This document shows positions 6,844 to 14,087 of a DNA stretch of 17,052 nt, one piece after another (position 1 is the first letter of the stretch; each line of letters starts with the position of its first letter). The notes beneath the pieces are model-generated. The model was given only the letters and a program-made list of their open reading frames with translations, did not search any database and was not told where the DNA came from. This stretch comes from CAYJHC01 sp964369465. GTDB taxonomy: Bacteria; Bacillota; Clostridia; Peptostreptococcales; Anaerovoracaceae. Location: NCBI GenBank assembly GCA_964369465.1, contig CAYJEX010000029.1, positions 1 through 17,052 of the forward strand, read 5' to 3'. Position numbers and translations under genes: made by a program.

Positions 6844-7185
6844 ATGCATGAATTAGGAATTTTATTTGAGATAGAAAAAAGATTAGAACAAATTGTTGAA
6901 GAAGAAAATTTAGAAACAATAGAAGCGGTAGTTTTAGAAGTAGGGGAATTATCATCCGTAGTACCTGAGTATTTGCAAGAGTGCTGGCCTGCTGCAATAG
7001 AAGGAACAATGTTTAAAGATACGGAATTGGTAATTGACACTATTGAGGGACTTGTTAGATGTAAAGAATGCAAGAATGAATACAATCTAATTCAAGGAGA
7101 TGGAGCTTGTGTTTATTGTGGCCACGATCAAAGTGAGTATATACAAGGAAAAGAATTTAATATAAAAGAAGTAGTTGCTTATTAA
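6844..7185 (+). CDS. hypA: HypA-like nickel metallochaperone
   Basis: A 113-residue protein of the usual HypA length. The N-terminal Met-His-Glu is the conserved nickel-binding start, and this fixes the start codon at ATG 6844 (AAGGTGAG upstream). The structural zinc site is C73-x2-C76 and C89-x2-C92. In characterised bacteria HypA works with HypB to load nickel into NiFe hydrogenase, and in some bacteria also urease. The gene sits between hypB and the 905-residue flavoprotein with gaps of 9 and 18 bases, so all three are probably one transcript. The absence of hypC, hypD, hypE, hypF or a hydrogenase here leaves its client unknown. Confidence 0.93.
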   Translation: MHELGILFEIEKRLEQIVEEENLETIEAVVLEVGELSSVVPEYLQECWPAAIEGTMFKDTELVIDTIEGLVRCKECKNEYNLIQGDGACVYCGHDQSEYIQGKEFNIKEVVAY

Positions 7186-7203
7186 ATTTGTAAGGAGGCA
7201 AAT

Positions 7204-9921
7204 ATGGAAAAAAAAGAAAAAGTATTAGAGTTTTCATTATTAGTAAGTGCAATTAAGCCAGGTTCAAAAAGAGCTTGGAGTTACGATGATTGTCGTTATA
7301 GAATTTTAGCAACTTCAATGAGTAATGAAGATGCGGAAATAGCCATGGGTATGAGAAGAAGATTTCCGTTGACAAAAGAGGAAATTGCTGCAAATTGTGG
7401 TAAAGATGTGGATCATGTACATGAAGTATTAATAAGACTTGCTGATGTTGGGGTATGTTTTAGAGCTTGGTATAATGAGGATGGCACAGATGCCTTAAGT
7501 CTAGGAAAATCAGGAATTGAAAAATTTTATTTTGAACCATATGTTCCGGGAATCATGGAGCAGATGGTAAACAATATAGAAAATGTAAAAAAACACCCGG
7601 AAATTGCAGTATGTTTTGAAGAATATGGTAGGGTTGCAGGACCAATGAGTGTTGGAAAATTTCCAGTAGGGATTGGTTTGATGAGGGTTATCCCTATTCA
7701 ATCAGCGATTGATGGAAATACTCAAGCAAAATCATATGAACAAATAAGCCATTATATAGAAGATGAAAAAATGTTCTCTGTATCCCCATGTAGTTGTAGA
7801 ACTTCTAGGGAAGTGATGGGCGAGGGTTGCGGACATCTAAAAGAAGACATGTGTATTCAACTAGGCAGGGCAGCAGAATATTATATTACTACAGGTAGAG
7901 GACGTCAAGTTACTAAAGAGGAAGTTTATGAAATATTAGATAAAGCTGAAAAAAACGGATTGATGCACAATATTCCAAACATGGACGGAGTGGGGCATAC
8001 TCATGCTATCTGTAATTGTTGTGGTTGTTCATGTTTTGCCATAAGAAGCTCTAACCTTCTTAAGAATGTAGATATGTGTAGAAGTAACTATGTGGCAAAG
8101 GTTGATGAAGAAAAGTGTGTGGCCTGTGGTCAATGTACGGAAAATTGTCCAATTAATGCAGTTAGATTAGGACAAAAAATTTGTTCAACTAACGAAATCA
8201 AAGAATTTAAAGAAGAAAAAACACCAAGGACATATGAATTTACAGAGAAAGATTTCAACTTCGAATTTAGAACAACTAAAGAGACTACAGTTCCAGAAGG
8301 AACTTCGCCATGTAAGGTTGAATGTCCTGCACATATTGGAGTGCAAGGATATATTAGGCATGCAAGTCAAAAAAACTATAAAGAAGCTTTGAAATTAATC
8401 AAAAAGCACAACCCATTGCCAGCTGTATGTGGAAGAATTTGCCCACATAATTGTGAATCCGCATGTACAAGAAACGGTTTTGATGAACCATTAGCAATTG
8501 ATGAAATAAAGAAATTTATTGCTGATCGCGAATTGAATAGCGAAGATAGATATATTCCTAGAATCAAGAACCCAGAGTACGCAGTTAAGAAAATGGCTAT
8601 AATTGGATCAGGACCAGCAGGGCTTTCTTGTGCATATTATTTGGCAGAAAAAGGTTATTCTGTAACTGTATTTGAAAAAGAAAGTGCTCTAGGTGGCATG
8701 TTGACTTTAGGAATACCAACCTTTAGACTTGAGAAAGATGTAATAAATGCGGAAATTGATATTCTTAGGGAAATGGGAGTTGAATTTAAAACAAACCATA
8801 AACTAGGAAAAGACATGACTATTTCCAGCCTTAGAAAAGACGGATATGAAGCATTCTACCTAGCTATTGGAGCATGTGGAACTAGAAAATTAAACCTTGA
8901 TGGGGAAGATGCAAAAGGTGTATACTATGGGGTAGACTTTGTTAAAGAAGTTAACCTTGGAAAACTTAAAAAACTTAAAGGAGATACAATAGTAATAGGC
9001 GGAGGAAATGTTGCTATTGATGTTGCTAGAAATGCTGTAAGAATTAATGAAGATTTAGTTAGTATGTATTGCTTGGAGTCAAGAGAAGAGATGCCTGCAA
9101 TAGAAGAGGAAATACATGAGGCATTAGAAGAAAACATTGTTATAAATAATAGTTATGGCCCTGTTGAAATACTAACAGAAAAAGGTCAAGTAAGCGCTGT
9201 AGTTTTCAAAAAATGCTTATCAGTGTTTGACGAAAATGGTAAATTTAATCCGAAATATGATGAAAAAGATTTGATTACAGTTCCATGTAAAAATGTAATT
9301 ATCTCTATTGGACAAAGTGTAGATACGGAAAACATGCTACAAGACACATCTGTTGAATTTAACAAGAATGGAACTATTAAAGCTCATCACTTTACGTATC
9401 AAACAGAAGAAAAAGACATCTTCGCAGGTGGAGATTGCTATAGCGGACCATCTTTTGCCATCGATGCCATAGCAGCAGGTAAAGAGGCTGCAGAGTCAAT
9501 GCACCGTGTAGTATGGCCAGGACAAGATATGTTTATAGGACGTTTCCAAAAACCTTATATCTCATTAGATGTAGATAGCGTTGTGTTTGAAGGATTTGAT
9601 AACAAGAAAAGACAAAGACCATTACATGAAAAAGTCGAAGAGTTCAAAGATGGAAGGAAAACATTTACAGAAGAGCAAATGTTAGCAGAAACAGAGCGTT
9701 GTCTTGGATGTGGAGCTGCAAAAGTAAATGAATTCATGTGTGTAGGTTGTGGGCAGTGTACTACAAAATGTCAATTTGATGCTATTAAACTAGAAAGAGT
9801 TTATGATGGGGAAAATGTAACATTAGAAACCGCCAAGCCTCATGTAATTAAAACGACTATAAAGAGAAAATTTAAAATTCAAGGGCAAAAAATAGCAGAT
9901 GTATTTAAAGGGGCGAAATAA
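7204..9921 (+). CDS. Multidomain Fe-S flavoprotein: Cys-rich N-domain, ferredoxin, GltD-like NAD(P)H/FAD oxidoreductase, ferredoxin
   Basis: A 905-residue soluble protein in four parts. Residues 1-320: an N-terminal segment with a winged-helix-like stretch (about 41-85), CSC (196-198), C209, C216, CNCCGCSC (270-277) and a 4Fe-4S ferredoxin motif C305-x2-C308-x2-C311-x3-C315. Residues 365-440: the GltD-type N-terminal Fe-S region, with C370, C374, C409, C413, C417 and C421. Residues 460-770: the FAD/NAD(P) core, with GSGPAG (468-473), GGGNVAIDVAR (599-609) and IFAGGDC. Residues 820-870: a C-terminal ferredoxin, C833-x2-C836 and C846-x2-C849-x2-C852-x3-C856. The core resembles glutamate synthase small subunit and NfnB-like flavoproteins, which exchange electrons between NAD(P)H and ferredoxin-type clusters. 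No glutamate synthase large subunit is present. Start ATG 7204 follows AAGGAGG. It is the last gene of the hypBA unit, ahead of a double terminator. Confidence 0.88.
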   Translation: MEKKEKVLEFSLLVSAIKPGSKRAWSYDDCRYRILATSMSNEDAEIAMGMRRRFPLTKEEIAANCGKDVDHVHEVLIRLADVGVCFRAWYNEDGTDALSLGKSGIEKFYFEPYVPGIMEQMVNNIENVKKHPEIAVCFEEYGRVAGPMSVGKFPVGIGLMRVIPIQSAIDGNTQAKSYEQISHYIEDEKMFSVSPCSCRTSREVMGEGCGHLKEDMCIQLGRAAEYYITTGRGRQVTKEEVYEILDKAEKNGLMHNIPNMDGVGHTHAICNCCGCSCFAIRSSNLLKNVDMCRSNYVAKVDEEKCVACGQCTENCPINAVRLGQKICSTNEIKEFKEEKTPRTYEFTEKDFNFEFRTTKETTVPEGTSPCKVECPAHIGVQGYIRHASQKNYKEALKLIKKHNPLPAVCGRICPHNCESACTRNGFDEPLAIDEIKKFIADRELNSEDRYIPRIKNPEYAVKKMAIIGSGPAGLSCAYYLAEKGYSVTVFEKESALGGMLTLGIPTFRLEKDVINAEIDILREMGVEFKTNHKLGKDMTISSLRKDGYEAFYLAIGACGTRKLNLDGEDAKGVYYGVDFVKEVNLGKLKKLKGDTIVIGGGNVAIDVARNAVRINEDLVSMYCLESREEMPAIEEEIHEALEENIVINNSYGPVEILTEKGQVSAVVFKKCLSVFDENGKFNPKYDEKDLITVPCKNVIISIGQSVDTENMLQDTSVEFNKNGTIKAHHFTYQTEEKDIFAGGDCYSGPSFAIDAIAAGKEAAESMHRVVWPGQDMFIGRFQKPYISLDVDSVVFEGFDNKKRQRPLHEKVEEFKDGRKTFTEEQMLAETERCLGCGAAKVNEFMCVGCGQCTTKCQFDAIKLERVYDGENVTLETAKPHVIKTTIKRKFKIQGQKIADVFKGAK

Positions 9922-9948
9922 GCCGAAAAATTTAGTTAAATAAAAGTT

Positions 9949-10006
9949 ATCTCAAAAATGAGATTTTATAGCGAAGCAGTCTTTTCTGCTTCGCTATAAT
10001 TTCATT
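9949..10006 (+). terminator. Tandem hairpin terminator ending the redox block
   Basis: Two adjacent hairpins follow the stop at 9921. ATCTCA/TGAGAT (9949-9954 with 9959-9964) has an AAAA loop and is followed by TTT. A perfect 14-bp stem (9966-9979 with 9986-9999, core AGCGAAGCAG) has a 6-base loop and is followed by a T-rich tail. Together they should isolate the adhesin gene downstream. Confidence 0.8.
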
Positions 10007-10011
10007 ATCTG

Positions 10012-10040
10012 TTGACACAGTAAATGTGTTGTGATATTCT
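10012..10040 (+). promoter_or_regulatory. Strong promoter of the surface protein gene
   Basis: TTGACA (10012-10017) is a consensus -35 box. It is followed after 17 bases by TATTCT (10035-10040), preceded by TG-N (10032-10034), an extended -10. The leader to the chosen start at 10159 is about 110 bases. Confidence 0.8.
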
Positions 10041-10073
10041 AGACGGGATGGTCACGAGTTAATTATATCACAA
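10029..10073. repeat. 9-bp inverted repeat over the surface protein promoter
   Basis: TTGTGATAT (10029-10037) and ATATCACAA (10065-10073) are exact reverse complements, 27 bases apart. The left arm overlaps the -10 box and the right arm lies in the leader. This could be a paired regulator site or a weak leader hairpin. The regulator is not identifiable. Confidence 0.45.
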
Positions 10074-10158
10074 TATATAAATGACCAAAATAAAATAGGC
10101 AAAAACTCAAAACCCACTCCTGATGGAGAAATATACTTTGCAAAAGAGGAAGATACAA

Positions 10159-12531
10159 ATGAGAAAGAAAATGACAAAAACTACTAGAAAAATATTTGCA
10201 CTTGGAGTAGCAGTTGCTATTTTGACGTCAACTATTACTATAAGTTCTTATTCGGAGGATATGACGCCGACTCCATCTGGAAAAGACATAACGGAAAATG
10301 TAAATATAGAAACAGCTTTATTTTCTTATTATGATAATGGGGAAAAAAAAGATATAACTATTATTGAAGATAATGAAGTGGTTATTACGGAGCCTGTTCA
10401 ATTGCTGTATAAAGAGGAATATGTATTACACTATTCCTGGACAATTGATGATGCAAGCCCAATTATTGAGAAGGGCGATTTCTTTAGATTGACTCTTCCC
10501 GAATATCTTACTCCACGTCTTGTTGTGGGAGAAAACGGATATGCACCTATTTTCAGTGACGTAGATGGTGTTTTAATTGGATATTGGAGAATCGTCTCGG
10601 AAGTAGTAGATGGTAAAAATGTAAGCCAAATTGAATTTGTTGCACATAGTAATTTTGCTGCTGTGATTGCTGATAGAAAAGGATTTTTCAATTTGGAGGG
10701 ATTTATTGCGTGGGTAGATAACGAAGAACAAGATGTTATTTTGAAATTTCCTGGAATTGATATTCCTGCAAATATAGAAAATCCCGAATATACTCCGCCT
10801 CGACATGAACAGGAAGGATATGGAGCAGGAGTTGCTAGACCTGATCAAATGCCTAATGTCGCAAAGAATGCGGCAGGGAAAATAACTCCAAGTACCTCGG
10901 GTGATGGTACAGGATCAGTTTTATGGACTGTTAGATTTGGATATGATGACTATGTGAACACATCGCATCTTCGCTCTGACGATACTTTTGATGCTCACAA
11001 AAATGTGGTTATTAGAGATGAAATTTTTCAAGAAGGCCATGTGTTTACAGATATGAGTATTAGATTACCATACTTTACCCCTCACAATGAAGAGGGAGTA
11101 GCATCGGCATATTGGAAAGCATCATGGACACCAAGGATGGGAGATTTGGGGATTGAAAGATACTATGAACATGATTATGGAAGTACAGCTGAATGGGAAG
11201 AAGCTATAAGTGCTCCAGAAAATGCACCAGCTTATGGAATCAGCACAAATGGTAAAATAGCCATATTAAATCTTGGGAATATATTAGAAAATGGGATAAA
11301 ATATGCTCCTGACAATGCCTCACTCGAACAAATGTTAAGAAGAGACAAATTACTAACAAATGAGGAAGTTAAAACTATAATGCAGTCTATTGGTGATAAC
11401 ACGTCATCTTATACATTAACAGAATATGATGGAACGACAGAAAACATTGCAATTACTTCTTTTCTAGACAATAGGACAATTTGCTATATGGTGAATTTTC
11501 ATTCAAAAATGGATATGGTTAATGGGCGAGTGTATTCTAATGAGCTAACATTAAGTTATGATGGTATTTCTGAGGATGTAAAATCCATTAATGAAGTTTG
11601 GATGAGTACTAGTGATGCGGGTGCAGGGGGAACCACTACAGGTATTCTATATTTATTTAAATATGATGAAGACAATTACAATACTTCTGAAGAAAAAGAT
11701 ATTATTGGTGCAAGATTTGATTTGTATAAAATAAATGATGGAACAGAAGAATTTATTTCTTCTGAAACTACCGATAATGTAGGAAGTGTTTCATTTGAAA
11801 GGATGGCTGTTGGTAAATACAGAATATATGAGACCTCTTCGGGAGGCAATCATGACACAAATTCTTTGACTCTGTATAGAAGGAATGAAGCAGGAGAGTA
11901 CGAACCTTACGTTAGTGATGCTGTGGGCAATAACTGGTTTGATTTTGAAGTAACTGAAGAGGATAGATATTTTTATTTTGAAGCAACAAATAGAATTGAG
12001 GAAAAAGGCGCAATATCAATAACAAAAACAGATGCTGATACGCCTGATGCAAAACTAGAAGGTGCAGAGTTTAAACTTGAAGGAACAGATGGGGAGGGAA
12101 GCTTCACAAGCAAATTTGATGAAGTTAACGAAGTATATATGCTATCGGATTTACCTTATGGTACATACACATTAACAGAGACAAAGGCACCAGAAGGGTA
12201 TGATGCTGAAAGTTTATTAGGAATAGCAGACGTTGATTTGGTAATGCCAGGAATTCAGATAACGATCGATAGTGAGGCAACAGTTAGTTATGCAGCAACT
12301 AATGAAGTAATGGAAGAAGGCGCTTTGCCACCATCACCATCGCCAGGAGACCCAGATCCAACTAATCCTACGACAGAAGGAAGTACAGATAGTGCTCTGC
12401 CAATGAATGAAGATGAAGTGCCAGACACGGGCGATGAATCACCTTTACAAATATATCTAGCTACAATGTTGATATCATTTATAGGGATGACATATGCAGT
12501 GATTAGAAGGGAAAAAAATGAATTTTTATAA
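10159..12531 (+). CDS. Sortase-anchored SpaA/Cna_B-type surface protein (adhesin or pilin)
   Basis: A 790-residue cell-wall protein. Residues 1-32 form a signal peptide (MRKKMTKTTRK, then IFALGVAVAILTSTITI). Two large beta-rich N-terminal regions (about 35-235 and 245-490) look like the Ig-like adhesive domains of Gram-positive surface proteins. Two Cna_B/SpaA-type domains follow (about 494-612 and 616-715); their lysines (FKYDED, ITKTDAD) and glutamates (IYETSS, LTETKAPEGY) match those that form intramolecular isopeptide bonds. A Pro/Thr/Ser-rich stalk leads to the sortase signal VPDTG (754-758), a hydrophobic segment and the RREK tail. VPDTG departs from LPxTG by its first residue. ATG 10159 is chosen because GAGGA lies eight bases upstream and it gives a normal signal peptide; ATG 10123 lacks a ribosome binding site. 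No sortase or second pilin gene is nearby, so a monomeric adhesin is as likely as a pilus. Confidence 0.88.
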   Translation: MRKKMTKTTRKIFALGVAVAILTSTITISSYSEDMTPTPSGKDITENVNIETALFSYYDNGEKKDITIIEDNEVVITEPVQLLYKEEYVLHYSWTIDDASPIIEKGDFFRLTLPEYLTPRLVVGENGYAPIFSDVDGVLIGYWRIVSEVVDGKNVSQIEFVAHSNFAAVIADRKGFFNLEGFIAWVDNEEQDVILKFPGIDIPANIENPEYTPPRHEQEGYGAGVARPDQMPNVAKNAAGKITPSTSGDGTGSVLWTVRFGYDDYVNTSHLRSDDTFDAHKNVVIRDEIFQEGHVFTDMSIRLPYFTPHNEEGVASAYWKASWTPRMGDLGIERYYEHDYGSTAEWEEAISAPENAPAYGISTNGKIAILNLGNILENGIKYAPDNASLEQMLRRDKLLTNEEVKTIMQSIGDNTSSYTLTEYDGTTENIAITSFLDNRTICYMVNFHSKMDMVNGRVYSNELTLSYDGISEDVKSINEVWMSTSDAGAGGTTTGILYLFKYDEDNYNTSEEKDIIGARFDLYKINDGTEEFISSETTDNVGSVSFERMAVGKYRIYETSSGGNHDTNSLTLYRRNEAGEYEPYVSDAVGNNWFDFEVTEEDRYFYFEATNRIEEKGAISITKTDADTPDAKLEGAEFKLEGTDGEGSFTSKFDEVNEVYMLSDLPYGTYTLTETKAPEGYDAESLLGIADVDLVMPGIQITIDSEATVSYAATNEVMEEGALPPSPSPGDPDPTNPTTEGSTDSALPMNEDEVPDTGDESPLQIYLATMLISFIGMTYAVIRREKNEFL

Positions 12532-12606
12532 TTCGCAAAATGAAAAAGAATAGAAGGTCTATATCAAATGTTTGATCGCTGTTCTAAATTGAGAAAATCT
12601 ATATGC

Positions 12607-12649
12607 GCCAGATATGATTTAATATGCATGTCTGGCAATTTTATTTTTT
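12607..12649 (+). terminator. Rho-independent terminator of the surface protein gene
   Basis: GCCAGATATG (12607-12616) pairs with CATGTCTGGC (12627-12636), ten pairs including one G-U, around a 10-base loop. A T-rich tail with a run of six T follows. It lies about 75 bases after the stop at 12531. Confidence 0.85.
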
Positions 12650-12672
12650 GACTGTGACTATTGTTATATTTG

Positions 12673-12681
12673 TGGTATAAT
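12673..12681 (+). promoter_or_regulatory. Extended -10 promoter of purA
   Basis: TGGTATAAT is a perfect extended -10 element, about 80 bases before the purA start. A TTGACT at 12648-12653 overlaps the terminator tail but is 22 bases away, too far for a normal -35 box. Nothing resembling a purine riboswitch was seen in the short leader. Confidence 0.6.
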
Positions 12682-12760
12682 TAGCTTTGTTGAAATACAA
12701 ATTGTAATTGATACGGAATTAATTTATAGAATATAGATTGTAAGTAAGAAAGGTAAAATT

Positions 12761-14032
12761 ATGTTAACTGGAATTGTAGGGATAAATTGGGGTGATGAAG
12801 GCAAAGGTAGAATGGTTGATTTGCTTTCAGAAGAGTATGACATAATATGTAGGTATCAAGGGGGAAATAATGCAGGCCATACTGTTAAGAATGAAAAAGG
12901 AAAATTTGTACTTAACTTACTACCTTCTGGAATATTAAGAGAAAATGTTATAAATGTGATGGGCAATGGTATGGTGGTAGACCTAGAACACTTATATAAT
13001 GAAATAAAAGGACTTAGAAGTAAAGGAGTTAATATATCTCCAGTAAACCTTGTAATTAGCGATAAAGCAAATATATGCCTTCCTTATCATGTGGATCAAG
13101 ACTGTTTAGAAGAAGATAGACTAGAAGACAAGAAATTTGGATCAACAAGAAGAGGAATTGCCCCCGTGTATTCAGATAAGTATATGAAAAGAGGAATTCG
13201 GATTGCTGATTTAAGAAATTTTGACACTCTTCCGCAAAAGTTGGCAGATATCATTGAGTGGAAAAACATACTACTTAGTGGATATGGTGATAAAGAAATT
13301 TTATTAAAAGAGATTATGTCATGGCTAAAAGAGTTTGGGGAACCAATTTTACCATACATCAAAGACACAACTTCGTTCTTGTCGTCTGAGTTAGAAGCAA
13401 GAAAAACTATAATGTTTGAAGCGCAACTAGGTGCCCTCAGAGATATAGAATTTGGGATATACCCTTATACGACTTCGTCGCATACAATTTCATCATATGC
13501 AACAACAGGGGCAGGAATACCTGGTGAAAAATTAGAGAAAGTAATAGGTGTAATGAAAGCCTATTCGAGTTGCGTTGGAGAAGGCCCTTTTGTTTGTGAG
13601 TTATTTGGGGAAGAAGGAAATTTCCTTAGAGAAGCAGGTGAAGAATATGGAGCGGCAACAGGACGTCCGCGAAGAGTAGGTGGATTTGATGTAGTTGCCT
13701 CAAAATATGGAGTGAAGATTCAAGGGGCAACAGAAATAGCACTTACCAAGCTAGATATTTTATCAGGATATGACAAGATACCAGTATGTATCGGATATAA
13801 AGTGGGGAAAGAAGTTCTAACTGATTTTCCAACTGACGATAGACTTCAAATTGCAGAGCCAGTGTATGAGTATTTAGAAGGATTCAAAGAAGACATTTCA
13901 TCTTGCAGAAAAAAAGAGGATTTACCTAAGGCAGCATATGACTATATTATGTATATAGAAAAAGCAGTAGGATGTCATATTAAATACGTTTCTGTTGGGG
14001 CAGAAAGAGATGCGTATCTGTTAATGGAATAG
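12761..14032 (+). CDS. purA: Adenylosuccinate synthase
   Basis: A cytoplasmic enzyme that joins IMP and aspartate with GTP to give adenylosuccinate, the first committed step to AMP. The 423-residue length is normal for the family. The N-terminus carries GDEGKG (11-16) with the catalytic Asp12, and GNNAGHTVK with catalytic His40. TGRPRRVGGFD (300-310) holds the arginines of the IMP/aspartate loop, and LTKLDIL is the guanine-binding region. Start ATG 12761 follows AAAGG. It is flanked by its own promoter and the convergent recJ-type gene 55 bases away, so it appears to be a single-gene unit. No odd residue was noticed. Confidence 0.97.
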   Translation: MLTGIVGINWGDEGKGRMVDLLSEEYDIICRYQGGNNAGHTVKNEKGKFVLNLLPSGILRENVINVMGNGMVVDLEHLYNEIKGLRSKGVNISPVNLVISDKANICLPYHVDQDCLEEDRLEDKKFGSTRRGIAPVYSDKYMKRGIRIADLRNFDTLPQKLADIIEWKNILLSGYGDKEILLKEIMSWLKEFGEPILPYIKDTTSFLSSELEARKTIMFEAQLGALRDIEFGIYPYTTSSHTISSYATTGAGIPGEKLEKVIGVMKAYSSCVGEGPFVCELFGEEGNFLREAGEEYGAATGRPRRVGGFDVVASKYGVKIQGATEIALTKLDILSGYDKIPVCIGYKVGKEVLTDFPTDDRLQIAEPVYEYLEGFKEDISSCRKKEDLPKAAYDYIMYIEKAVGCHIKYVSVGAERDAYLLME

Positions 14033-14087
14033 CACATACGGAAAGTATTATATATGATGTAAAGATCATGCAAAGGAAAATTTAACT

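Noticed and set aside
6447..7085. Long open frame of about 212 codons on the - strand opposite hypB and hypA
   Set aside because: It lies across two clear genes, starts without a ribosome binding site, and its Ser/Ile/Asn-rich translation matches no family. It is an antisense shadow.
6163..9921. Hydrogenase operon
   Set aside because: Only hypB and hypA are present. The flavoprotein has no NiFe large-subunit Cys motifs and no H-cluster signature.
7204..9921. Glutamate synthase small subunit (gltD)
   Set aside because: The core is GltD-like, but the protein is about twice the GltD length, has extra Cys-rich and ferredoxin domains, and no gltB gene is adjacent.
10029..10073. Phase-variable invertible promoter
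   Set aside because: The arms are only 9 bp and just 27 bases apart, they do not flank the whole promoter, and there is no invertase gene.
14033..14087. Bidirectional terminator between convergent purA and recJ-type genes
   Set aside because: No stable stem with flanking T runs could be found in this 55-base gap.
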